The notes: generated by a model not told the origin, from the sequence alone. DNA of 5,600 nt from Deltaproteobacteria bacterium UBA5799 (GCA_002418185.1 DIDN01000111.1:1-5600); one strand, 5' to 3'; counted from the first letter of the stretch, positions 1 to 5,600 are shown. Numbers and translations are program-made.

Positions 1-302
1 GGAAGAAAAAAGAGCGGTTCGCTGTCGAGAGCCAGATGATGCTCGACAAGTACGTCGGGCTTTTCCCCGGCCTTGAGAAGGACTCTGCCGGCGAAGTCGA
101 ATCCATGAGGCGGAGGATAATGAAGCAGAGGTTCATGAACGCGTGGGAAAGGGGCGACCCGGGCGGGAGAGCGATGCTTAAACCCCTTTTCGGAAAAGAC
201 CCGAAGGCCCTGGCCCTTTACATGGCCTCGTTCCTCCCTTACAGGGCCGCCGAGCCGTTCATAGGATACTACCGGGAGCGGAGGGGCCTTGTCACCCCTT
301 GA
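1..302 (+). CDS. C-terminal fragment, possible family 2 glycosyltransferase tail (5' end outside window)
   Basis: The reading frame is open from base 3 and ends at TGA 300-302, so 99 C-terminal residues are visible and the true start lies upstream. No catalytic motif is present in this part. The fragment is charged and probably helical: it begins KKKERF, has RMR-rich stretches in the middle, and ends with a segment reading roughly 'W-E-R-G-D-x-x-G-x-x-M-L-K-P-L-F-G-K-D-P-K-A-L-A-L-Y'. That layout (aggregate of a 'GD..GAR' helix, a 'DP.A..' turn and a final hydrophobic helix) resembles the helical tails of GT2 glycosyltransferases in polysaccharide clusters. The neighbours also fit a glycosyltransferase. 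The assignment is inference from tail style and context only; a hypothetical protein is the safe label. Its last 14 nt overlap the next gene. Confidence 0.5.
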   Translation, partial: KKKERFAVESQMMLDKYVGLFPGLEKDSAGEVESMRRRIMKQRFMNAWERGDPGGRAMLKPLFGKDPKALALYMASFLPYRAAEPFIGYYRERRGLVTP

Positions 303-1263
303 AGGGATGCTTGACCCGGGCCGCGCCGTCCTCTTCGGATACGCAAGGACCGCCCTTGAGTACGGGTTCAGGCACCTGGGCCTCGGGGAAGGGGACGAGG
401 TGCTCTACCCTGACCTCATATGCGACGTAATGATGGTGCCGTGCAGGAGGCTCGGGCTCAAGGTCAAATTTTACAGGGTCGGGCCGGACCTCGGGGCAGA
501 CCTCGAAAGCGTTGAAGGGCTTATAACGGCAAGGACAAAGGCAGTGCTCGCGGTCAACTACTTCGGCCTGCCCCAGGACCTGAAGGAGCTTAAGGAGATT
601 TGCAAAAGGAGCGGCCTCTATCTCGTCGAGGACAGCTCGCACAGCTTCCTCGGCAAGGCGGACGGGACGGCGCCGGGCCTGAGGGGAGACATAGGGCTTC
701 TGAGCTTCAGAAAACTGGTGCCGGTGCTGAACGGCGCGGCCCTCCTTGTGAACACGGGCGCGCAGGGGGCAAAGGGGCTTGAGAGCCTCAGGCGGGTAAG
801 CGCCGGGCTTCCGGCAGAGAGGGCGCAAGGGAGGCATGCCTCCTATCTCAAGCTCGTCGAGGCGAAGTATGGCCTGCCCTTGGGGAGGCTGAGAAAAAGG
901 GTGGCGGCCGTCCCCCCGCACGGCTCGACCGAAGGCGAGGCAATGGATTTTGGATTTGACGAATGGAGCTTATCCGTACTCTCCGGGTATCCTTTCGAGA
1001 GAGAAATGGCGAGGCGGAGGGCGAATTACAGAAAATGGGTCGAAAGGCTATCTGCTAAGGGCTTCAGAAAGGTAAGGGAGCTTCCGGAAGGAGCGGTCCC
1101 CTCAAGCTGCCCCATGTATGTTGACGAGAGGGACAGATGGTTCAGCAGCTATCTGAGCAAAGGTCACAGGGTGAGCGTCTGGCCCACGCTCCCCCTTGAA
1201 GTCTGGAAGGCCGGCGGCAGCGCCGTTTCCATCTGGAAGCGGCTTGTATTGTTCCCGGTATAG
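289..1263 (+). CDS. DegT/DnrJ/EryC1/StrS-type PLP-dependent sugar aminotransferase, short C-terminus
   Basis: This is a fold-type I PLP enzyme of the family that transfers an amino group (usually from glutamate) to a keto-sugar nucleotide in the cytoplasm. Visible family landmarks, numbered from the TTG start, are: the 'G-x-G-D-E-V' and 'P-D-L-I-C' segment at 34-45; 'T-A-R-T-K-A-V-L-A-V-N-Y-F-G' at 80-93; 'V-E-D-S-S-H' at 113-118, with D115 the likely partner of the pyridine nitrogen; and 'S-F-R-K' at 139-142, with K142 the likely Schiff-base lysine. The SxRK form followed by 'xxPV' is a known variant of the usual 'SFxxxK' motif. The start is TTG 289 after GGAGG at 280-284 (4-nt gap); ATG 307 is an alternative with no separate RBS, and an in-frame TAG at 262 excludes anything earlier. 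At 324 residues it stops just after 'LVLFPV', where relatives usually continue for some 25 residues. The substrate is not predictable from the sequence. Confidence 0.85.
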   Translation: MSPLEGMLDPGRAVLFGYARTALEYGFRHLGLGEGDEVLYPDLICDVMMVPCRRLGLKVKFYRVGPDLGADLESVEGLITARTKAVLAVNYFGLPQDLKELKEICKRSGLYLVEDSSHSFLGKADGTAPGLRGDIGLLSFRKLVPVLNGAALLVNTGAQGAKGLESLRRVSAGLPAERAQGRHASYLKLVEAKYGLPLGRLRKRVAAVPPHGSTEGEAMDFGFDEWSLSVLSGYPFEREMARRRANYRKWVERLSAKGFRKVRELPEGAVPSSCPMYVDERDRWFSSYLSKGHRVSVWPTLPLEVWKAGGSAVSIWKRLVLFPV

Positions 1264-1292
1264 GGGGCCGGGTAGATTTCAAGGTCGTGAGC

Positions 1293-1315
1293 ACCGGCTT
1301 TTAGAGCCGGTTTTT
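1293..1315 (+). terminator. Rho-independent terminator-like hairpin between aminotransferase and acyltransferase genes
   Basis: ACCGGCT (1293-1299) pairs perfectly with AGCCGGT (1305-1311). An extra T1300-G1304 wobble leaves a three-base loop, and five T residues follow at 1311-1315. The T run is only on the + side, so it would act on transcripts reading rightward. It lies 29 nt after the aminotransferase stop, in the only gap between genes in this window. It could end an upstream operon, or act as a partial terminator or attenuator if transcription continues into the acyltransferase gene. The 32 nt between it and the next start hold no convincing promoter. Confidence 0.7.
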
Positions 1316-1325
1316 CGACCGCTGA

Positions 1326-1332
1326 GAGGTGA
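1326..1332 (+). promoter_or_regulatory. Shine-Dalgarno GAGGTGA for the acyltransferase gene
   Basis: GAGGTGA is a seven-base match to the anti-Shine-Dalgarno complement. The end of its GAGG core (1329) lies 6 nt before an in-frame ATT at 1336 but 18 nt before the TTG at 1348. It therefore favours a rare ATT start over the conventional TTG. An in-frame TGA at 1330-1332 rules out any start further upstream. Confidence 0.55.
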
Positions 1333-1347
1333 GCTATTCCGCTATCG

Positions 1348-2475
1348 TTGAAGATCACCGAATCGCCCGAGGACCTGGAGCGGTTGGCAGGGGCCTGGGA
1401 GAAGCTGGCCGATGAAGAGGGCCTGCATCTTTTTTCCAGGCCTGCATGGAACCTTGCCTGGTGGAAGGCCTTTGAAAGAGGCAAGAGACTCCGCCTATAC
1501 GCCGGATACGACGGGAGCGATCTTGTCGGGGTGTGGCCCTTCTGCATAAGGAGGGGTTCCTTGAAAGACCTCTGGAGCAGCATGGCTGAGACCCTTTCAG
1601 GCCGTAGCGCCGACTACGGACTGCCTGCGGTGCGGTCCGGCCATGAGGAAGCCTTCGTGGGCGCGGTCGCGGACAATCTCCTGTTCGAGGCCAGGGGCAG
1701 CGTGATCGACTTCCCGCATTTACCCGTCGGCCATCCGGCCACGATCGCGCTGGAAAAGGCGATAAGGGCAAGCGGCGCGCGCGTACACGAGAGCGCCTCT
1801 GTATGCCCGAGACTCGAATTCAAGGAGGACTATGCCTCGACCGAAAGGCGCTGGAGAAAGTCCCTGAGGACCGACCTGAGGAGGCAGGAAAGGAGGATCG
1901 AGGAGGCCGGTCGCCTGACCCTCCATGTGGCGGAAGGGAAAGAGGTCGTCATGGCGCTCCTGCCGCTCTTTTTCAGGATGCATTCGGCCCGCTGGGGGAA
2001 AAAGGGCTTCAATATGAAGTTCCTCGACGGGAAAGAGACCGGTTTCTACTGCGCGCTCGCGGAAGGCTTATACGAAAAGGGGCTTCATTTCTCGTACCTT
2101 ACATGCGGCGAGGAGGTCATAAGCATGCATTTCGGCTTCGTCTCGAACGGCTGGATCCTCTGGTATGCACCGGCCTACAACCCGGCCTTCGAGAGGCACT
2201 CCCCTGGAAAGGTGCACATATGGATGCTGGTTAAAAGGGGACTCTCAGAGGGGCTCAGGGGCATCGACTTCCTCCAGGGCGGCGAGCCCTATAAGCTCCA
2301 GTGGAGCACCGGAGAGTCCGAAACGGCTTCGTTCACCTGCTCGGCGAGGCGGTCGTTGCGCCTAAGGTGGCTTGTCTCAACGAAACCGTGGCTTCTGGAG
2401 AACTTCGGGTGGCTCCTTAGAAGGCGCAGGCCTCCGCCGGTGGCGGAGGCGCAGCCGTGGCTCGCTCGAAGATGA
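1348..2475 (+). CDS. FemAB/GNAT-like acyltransferase (Acetyltransf_6, BioF2-like domain)
   Basis: This is a 375-residue protein of the FemAB-like GNAT superfamily that occurs often in exopolysaccharide loci. It probably transfers an acyl or aminoacyl group to a sugar amine or similar acceptor in the cytoplasm; donor and acceptor are unknown. The first half (1-150) is a degenerate GNAT-like lobe with 'F-S-R-P-A-W' at 29-34 and 'D-L-V-G-V-W-P' at 58-64. The diagnostic second lobe has a basic helix 'R-K-S-L-R-T-D-L-R-R-Q-E-R-R' at 170-183, 'F-F-R-M-H-S-A-R-W' at 208-216, 'Y-A-P-A-Y-N-P' at 273-279, 'S-P-G-K' at 285-288 and 'D-F-L-Q-G-G-E-P-Y-K' at 307-316, all typical of PF13480-type proteins. 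The tail (358-375) is Arg/Pro-rich and overlies a DNA hairpin. The start is TTG 1348, giving MKITESPEDL; ATT 1336 would add four residues and fits the RBS better. The 3' end overlaps the next gene by 19 nt. Confidence 0.85.
   Translation: MKITESPEDLERLAGAWEKLADEEGLHLFSRPAWNLAWWKAFERGKRLRLYAGYDGSDLVGVWPFCIRRGSLKDLWSSMAETLSGRSADYGLPAVRSGHEEAFVGAVADNLLFEARGSVIDFPHLPVGHPATIALEKAIRASGARVHESASVCPRLEFKEDYASTERRWRKSLRTDLRRQERRIEEAGRLTLHVAEGKEVVMALLPLFFRMHSARWGKKGFNMKFLDGKETGFYCALAEGLYEKGLHFSYLTCGEEVISMHFGFVSNGWILWYAPAYNPAFERHSPGKVHIWMLVKRGLSEGLRGIDFLQGGEPYKLQWSTGESETASFTCSARRSLRLRWLVSTKPWLLENFGWLLRRRRPPPVAEAQPWLARR
2422..2454 (+). repeat. 8-bp direct repeat AGGCGCAG flanking a perfect palindrome
   Basis: AGGCGCAG occurs at 2422-2429 and again at 2447-2454. 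Between and partly overlapping the copies is the 19-base hairpin at 2431-2449. It sits in the codons for the low-complexity Arg/Pro/Ala tail of the acyltransferase. It may be a small local duplication or slippage product, or simply the result of GC-rich sequence. Confidence 0.5.
2431..2449 (+). promoter_or_regulatory. Perfect hairpin that buries the Shine-Dalgarno of the deacetylase gene
   Basis: CCTCCGCC (2431-2438) and GGCGGAGG (2442-2449) are exact reverse complements around a GGT loop, giving an eight-pair stem with seven G-C pairs. The GGAGG at 2445-2449 is 7 nt before the GTG start at 2457, an ideal spacing, and is wholly paired in the stem. No T run follows, so a terminator is unlikely. 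The expected effect is that the RBS opens only when ribosomes translate the end of the upstream acyltransferase gene, which couples the two proteins. The structure is read directly; the regulatory role is inferred. Confidence 0.6.
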
Positions 2476-3446
2476 GCAGGATAATCTCGGGAGGGCTCTC
2501 GGTCTTGAGCATGGTTCGACGCGTGCCGAAGGGATACGCCGTGCTCCTTTACCACAGGCTCCACGAGAAGGAGCCTTGCCCTTCGGGGCTATCCGTAAGC
2601 ACCGGGGAGTTCGAAAGGCAGATGGGCCTTGCCGCGGGAATAGGGAGGATAGTCCCGCTCTCGGACATGGTCTCGATGGTGCGGGGGATGAGAACCCCGG
2701 ACAGGCTCTACATCGCAGTCACATTCGACGACGGCTATGAGGACGTGGTAAGGCTCGGAGTGCCGCTATTCAAGAGGCTTTCAGTGCCGGTCGCGCTTTT
2801 CGTCTCGACCGCCTTCATCGACGACCGTTCGCTGGTGCCCTGGTGGGACGAGCTGCACGAGATTGCCGGGATTGGCCGAAGCCCCGGGAAGGCGCAAGCT
2901 TTCATACACGGTATGTCTCTTAAGCTCAGGTATTCCGGGATAGCACCGCAGGCCATAATGGAAGGCCTCAGGCCCGCGGGCTACAAAAGGCCTGAGTCGA
3001 ACGGGTTTGCGGACTGGGAAGGGCTCAAGGAGGCTGTGCGGAGCGGACATGTGGAGATAGGCGGGCACACGGTCACCCATCCCTCGCTCTCGACAGGGGG
3101 GCTGGGCGAGATATCTGAAGGCAGGCGCAGGCTGGAGGACGAGCTGGGAGTGAAGGTCAGGTTCTTCTCATATCCATTCGGCGAGAAGAGGGATATTTCC
3201 GAGGAGGCTTCAATGGCTGCAAGGGAGGCGGGCTTTCTGGCCGCGGTCACATCACAAAGCGGTTTCAACAGGCCGGGAGACGACCTCATGAGTTTAAGGA
3301 GGATCAAATTCTCGGGTGACAGGCCCGGCGATTTCGAGACGAACTTGAAGACCGGCGACATAAAACGGGGCATAAACCGCGCCTATTCCTTTTTATCAGG
3401 ACTTGGAGGAGCCGGTCGCTTCGCGGGCGGGGCCTATGGGTCTTAG
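2457..3446 (+). CDS. Polysaccharide deacetylase, NodB homology domain (carbohydrate esterase family 4 type)
   Basis: This 329-residue protein belongs to the metal-dependent deacetylases that remove N- or O-acetyl groups from glycans. Landmarks from the GTG start: 'L-L-Y-H-R-L' at 30-35, the common opening strand; 'T-F-D-D-G-Y' at 89-94, with D91 the likely catalytic base and D92 a metal ligand; 'W-W-D-E-L' at 129-133; 'G-G-H-T-V-T-H-P' at 202-209, giving metal ligands H204 and H208; and 'S-Y-P-F-G' at 238-242. The stretch of about 110 residues between the Asp and His motifs contains the insertion usual for exopolysaccharide-locus members of this family. No clear signal peptide is seen, so it may act in the cytoplasm or at the inner membrane on lipid-linked intermediates. 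GTG 2457 has GGAGG 7 nt upstream; ATG 2472 would make an ATGA overlap with the previous stop but lacks a good RBS. The last 11 nt overlap the next gene. Confidence 0.9.
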   Translation: MARSKMSRIISGGLSVLSMVRRVPKGYAVLLYHRLHEKEPCPSGLSVSTGEFERQMGLAAGIGRIVPLSDMVSMVRGMRTPDRLYIAVTFDDGYEDVVRLGVPLFKRLSVPVALFVSTAFIDDRSLVPWWDELHEIAGIGRSPGKAQAFIHGMSLKLRYSGIAPQAIMEGLRPAGYKRPESNGFADWEGLKEAVRSGHVEIGGHTVTHPSLSTGGLGEISEGRRRLEDELGVKVRFFSYPFGEKRDISEEASMAAREAGFLAAVTSQSGFNRPGDDLMSLRRIKFSGDRPGDFETNLKTGDIKRGINRAYSFLSGLGGAGRFAGGAYGS

Positions 3447-4518
3447 GGTGCTTTACATCGTCTCCATACTCCCGCCGTACCCGGGCGGAGCGGCGGCCTG
3501 CTACGGGAACATTCTCCGGGGCCTTGCCGAGCGGCAGGGCCGGGATATCAGGAGCATCACCGTCCTTACCGAGCGGGGCTGCGGAAAAGACTTCGGAGTA
3601 CCCGTAAGGGTGCGTGACAGGCTGTACAGGCACGACTCCGCAGGTGCTTCTGAAAAGAGTTTCATCAAGCAGGCGATCAATTACCTCATCATCATGGGCC
3701 ATATCCTTTTTTCGCGAAATGACATCGTACAAATACACGCCCGGTACGTCTATGCGAGGTACGTGGGGAGGCTCGTATGGCTCGCGCTCCTCCTTTCGCG
3801 GGCCAGGACGGTCATAGACATAAGGGACAGGTTCTACAGGAACTTCGGCTTCGGTCATCACTTCCTCGTCTGCTCGAAGGACCTCGTAGGCTTCTACGGC
3901 TGGATAAGAAAAAAGGAGTACATACCCGTGCCCATGGACTTCCCGGAGCTTAAAAAAGGCATAGTAGTAAAACACCGGGTCGGCTACTTCGGTGCAATAG
4001 CCGAGAACAAGGGCATAAGGGAACTGATAGAAGGTTACAAGGAATACAGGGACGCGTCCGGCGGCCCGCTCGAACTCCATATCTGGGGGCAGAACATGAT
4101 GGGGGCGGACTTCGAGGCCGCCATCGCCCCGGTGCCTGGCATAAGATACCGGGGGAGCGCGGCTCCCGAGGAGGTCCTTCCCCTGATGCTCGAATGCAAG
4201 GCAATCGTCCTGCCTTCGAGGTCCGAGGGCATGCCGAGGGTGTGCCTTGAAGCCATGTATTGCGGGAGGGTAGTGGTCTGCCACAGGGCGGTGGAAACGC
4301 TGGCCGCTTCCCTCCCGGAGAGGTTCGTTCTCAAGGACCTCTCCCCGGGCGAGATAAAGAGGGTCCTTTCGGAAATAGAGTCCTTCAGCGGCAAGGCGAG
4401 CTTCGAGTACGACCTCGAGGAACATTCGAGGGGCCGGGTCGCCTCCGGACTAATCGATTTTTATAGAAGGGTGCTCGACAAAGCCGATGCAAAAAACCGA
4501 CATAAGGAGGGAAGCTGA
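3436..4518 (+). CDS. GT4-family (GT-B fold) glycosyltransferase
   Basis: A 360-residue retaining glycosyltransferase of family 4 type, which moves a sugar from a nucleotide donor to a growing lipid-linked glycan on the cytoplasmic face. Numbered from ATG 3436, the N-terminal lobe has 'R-V-L-Y-I-V' at 4-9 and 'P-P-Y-P-G-G' at 13-18 (the glycine-rich loop), then 'I-V-Q-I-H-A-R' at 97-103. The C-terminal lobe opens with 'V-G-Y-F-G-A-I-A-E-N-K-G' at 182-193, has 'L-H-I-W-G' at 214-218, and carries the E-X7-E donor motif with E264 and E272 inside 'S-R-S-E-G-M-P-R-V-C-L-E-A-M-Y-C-G'. ATG 3436 was chosen because family members begin at about this point; the earlier in-frame TTG 3403 has no suitable RBS. 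The RBS for 3436 is weak (GCGGGG close to the start), consistent with coupling through the 11-nt overlap with the deacetylase. The sugar and linkage cannot be predicted. Confidence 0.9.
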   Translation: MGLRVLYIVSILPPYPGGAAACYGNILRGLAERQGRDIRSITVLTERGCGKDFGVPVRVRDRLYRHDSAGASEKSFIKQAINYLIIMGHILFSRNDIVQIHARYVYARYVGRLVWLALLLSRARTVIDIRDRFYRNFGFGHHFLVCSKDLVGFYGWIRKKEYIPVPMDFPELKKGIVVKHRVGYFGAIAENKGIRELIEGYKEYRDASGGPLELHIWGQNMMGADFEAAIAPVPGIRYRGSAAPEEVLPLMLECKAIVLPSRSEGMPRVCLEAMYCGRVVVCHRAVETLAASLPERFVLKDLSPGEIKRVLSEIESFSGKASFEYDLEEHSRGRVASGLIDFYRRVLDKADAKNRHKEGS

Positions 4519-5600
4519 CGGTACGAACTTCACCCTGACAGTCCTCTTCATCGCCTCAGCCTTTCTCGTCTCCTCGTTCAAGATAGCCAGGGTCTCGTCC
4601 TCCGCGATGGTCGCAATGGCCATGCTGGCGGCCTTTGTCCTGGGCGGCCTCCTCAAGGGCAGGTTCGTCGTGGCAGCGCACCCAGTGCAGAAGGGGATGC
4701 TCGCGCTCCTCGCGTGGGCCTTCCTTTCGCTGCTCGCGAGCAGGCTTGACCCGTCGAAGGCCATACCCCCCGAAGCCTATGCCTACGCGTGGGCGGGGGG
4801 GCTGTCGAGCCCCGACCTCCGGGGCGCGTCTTTTCTTTTGAGGCTGCTCCTTGCGGCATTTGCCACGAACTTCATAATCGAGGCCGTCAGTTCCGAAAAG
4901 AGGTTCTTCAAGGCGCTCAACTGGTTCCTCCTCTTCTATTTCATCGTCTCCGCGCTCGTGTTAGCCCAGTTCGTCCTGCTCGCGGTCTGGGGGATAGAGG
5001 TCGGCGAGATAAGGCCGGCAAGCGTAGAGAGCGCGTTCCGCACCGGCGGGCACCTCGGGGAATCGAGCGTGCTAGCCGGGGTCCTGGCGAGCGGCTATTT
5101 CCTCTCGATAGCCTTCGCGCTCAAAGGGCACCCGAGGCTCTGGTTCCCCAGGCGGCTCGTAAGGACAATGTGCGTCGTCGCGACGGTCGGGTTCGTTTCC
5201 ACGCTTTCAGCGGCGTGGATTATCTCCGCGCTCTTTGCGTTCGTCATGGCCGGATACAGGCACCTCGGGAAAAGGGGGCTCATGGCCCTCGTCCCCTTCG
5301 TCGCGGCGGCAGGCGCCCTCTTCCAGGCCGAGATATACGATTCGGTAGTGATGAAGGCGATTGGAGAACTGAGCCAGCTGAACGTAAGGACCTACTCGTG
5401 GATGGCAGGGATTTCCATCTTCATTGACCACATGTACACGGGGGTCGGCATAGGGCAGAGCGTATTCTTTACGCCGGAGTACTTGAGGGACATAGCCATA
5501 AAGCCGCTCATCCTGCCCGGCGTCTTCTCAGAACTCTTCCTCTCCTCCCGCTTCCCGCCAATGAACACCTATATCCAGTGGATGGCCGAGACCGGGGCGG
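4487..5600 (+). CDS. O-antigen ligase/polymerase-like membrane protein (Wzy_C family), 3' end outside window
   Basis: The frame from ATG 4487 stays open to the window edge, giving 371 residues with no stop. The protein is strongly hydrophobic, with membrane segments estimated at about 15-31, 39-54, 70-84, 114-132, 146-168, 195-212, 227-257 and 264-280. The Wzy_C (PF04932-like) region follows: 'R-T-Y-S-W' at 301-305, 'G-V-G-I-G-Q' at 319-324 and 'N-T-Y-I-Q-W-M-A-E-T-G' at 360-370. Such proteins polymerise or ligate undecaprenyl-linked glycans on the periplasmic side. At the position where ligases carry the histidine of the H[NSQ]X9G motif, this protein has M359. ATG 4487 is the only ATG start available after an in-frame TAA at 4451, and it overlaps the glycosyltransferase gene by 32 nt. 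It has no good upstream RBS, whereas a strong AAGGAGG lies inside the gene. The family call is firm; ligase versus polymerase is open. Confidence 0.85.
   Translation, partial: MQKTDIRREADGTNFTLTVLFIASAFLVSSFKIARVSSSAMVAMAMLAAFVLGGLLKGRFVVAAHPVQKGMLALLAWAFLSLLASRLDPSKAIPPEAYAYAWAGGLSSPDLRGASFLLRLLLAAFATNFIIEAVSSEKRFFKALNWFLLFYFIVSALVLAQFVLLAVWGIEVGEIRPASVESAFRTGGHLGESSVLAGVLASGYFLSIAFALKGHPRLWFPRRLVRTMCVVATVGFVSTLSAAWIISALFAFVMAGYRHLGKRGLMALVPFVAAAGALFQAEIYDSVVMKAIGELSQLNVRTYSWMAGISIFIDHMYTGVGIGQSVFFTPEYLRDIAIKPLILPGVFSELFLSSRFPPMNTYIQWMAETGA
4491..4510 (+). other. A6 run and internal Shine-Dalgarno-like AAGGAGG in the glycosyltransferase/ligase overlap
   Basis: Six A residues (4491-4496) lie in both overlapping genes. 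In the glycosyltransferase frame the sequence reads A-AAA-AAC, the form of a -1 slippery heptamer, but a -1 shift would hit TAA within five codons. Losing one A by polymerase slippage would instead join the glycosyltransferase frame to the membrane-protein frame. AAGGAGG at 4504-4510 is the best Shine-Dalgarno match in the window, yet no ATG, GTG or TTG follows at usable distance in the membrane-protein frame. Both patterns are read directly; any function is unproven. Confidence 0.35.

Noticed and set aside
292..921. Minus-strand open frame of 209 codons opposite the aminotransferase gene
   Set aside because: It is antisense to a gene with DegT motifs, is rich in Pro/Arg/His and has no family features.
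1121..1154. TTGACG at 1121-1126 as a -35 box for the genes after the terminator
   Set aside because: No -10-like hexamer lies at 16-18 nt; the nearest candidate, CTATCT at 1149, is 22 nt away. It is also inside coding sequence and upstream of the terminator.
2431..2449. The hairpin as a transcription terminator
   Set aside because: No T run follows the stem, and it lies within coding sequence just before an overlapping gene start; RBS occlusion explains it better.
3403..3435. TTG 3403 as the start of the GT4 gene
   Set aside because: There is no properly spaced RBS upstream and the extra 11 residues (MEEPVASRAGP) do not resemble the family's N-terminus, which matches well from ATG 3436.
3304..4425. 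Long open frame of 373 codons on the minus strand opposite the glycosyltransferase gene
   Set aside because: It lies antisense to a gene with clear GT4 motifs in a GC-rich region where the opposite strand is often free of stops. Its translation shows no recognisable domain and is low in hydrophobic core patterns.
4490..4505. A-AAA-AAC as a programmed -1 frameshift site producing a fused protein
   Set aside because: A -1 shift leads to TAA within five codons, and the membrane protein lies in the other (+1) frame, so it would give only a slightly shorter glycosyltransferase.
4789..5427. Plus-strand open frame of 212 codons inside the membrane-protein region
   Set aside because: The frame starting at ATG 4487 gives a coherent membrane protein with Wzy_C motifs across the same bases. 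The 212-residue translation is Arg/Gly-rich and typical of an out-of-frame reading.

Overview
The window is a tightly packed, single-strand (+) stretch of a surface or extracellular polysaccharide biosynthesis locus from a GC-rich Gram-negative-type bacterium. Arginine is very often AGG and isoleucine often ATA, in otherwise GC-rich codons. That pattern fits groups such as Desulfobacterota or Nitrospirota, but this is an impression from codon use and not a taxonomic assignment.

Layout: (1) 1-302, the C-terminal 99 residues of a gene entering from the left, possibly a family 2 glycosyltransferase. (2) 289-1263, a DegT/DnrJ/EryC1/StrS-type PLP sugar aminotransferase that ends early compared with its family. 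(3) 1293-1315, a Rho-independent terminator-like hairpin in the only real intergenic gap. (4) 1348-2475, a FemAB/GNAT-like acyltransferase (Acetyltransf_6, 'BioF2-like'). (5) 2457-3446, a NodB-type polysaccharide deacetylase whose ribosome binding site lies inside a perfect hairpin. (6) 3436-4518, a GT4 (GT-B) glycosyltransferase. (7) 4487 to the right edge, an O-antigen ligase/polymerase-like membrane protein (Wzy_C type), cut by the window end.

The genes form a plausible pathway. An aminotransferase can make an amino sugar, an acyltransferase can decorate the amine or a similar acceptor, a glycosyltransferase adds the sugar to a lipid-linked chain, a deacetylase trims N- or O-acyl groups, and the Wzy_C-type membrane protein polymerises or ligates the product. 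Gene borders overlap by 14, 19, 11 and 32 nt, which suggests translational coupling. The exception is the border carrying the terminator, where the locus may split into two transcription units or be attenuated.

I see no RNA genes, CRISPR array, insertion sequence or phage-like gene. Nothing supports a wholly new system. The points worth a second look are the start and regulatory signals (a hidden RBS, non-ATG starts, the terminator, an A6 overlap), the shortened aminotransferase and the absent signature histidine in the ligase-like protein.
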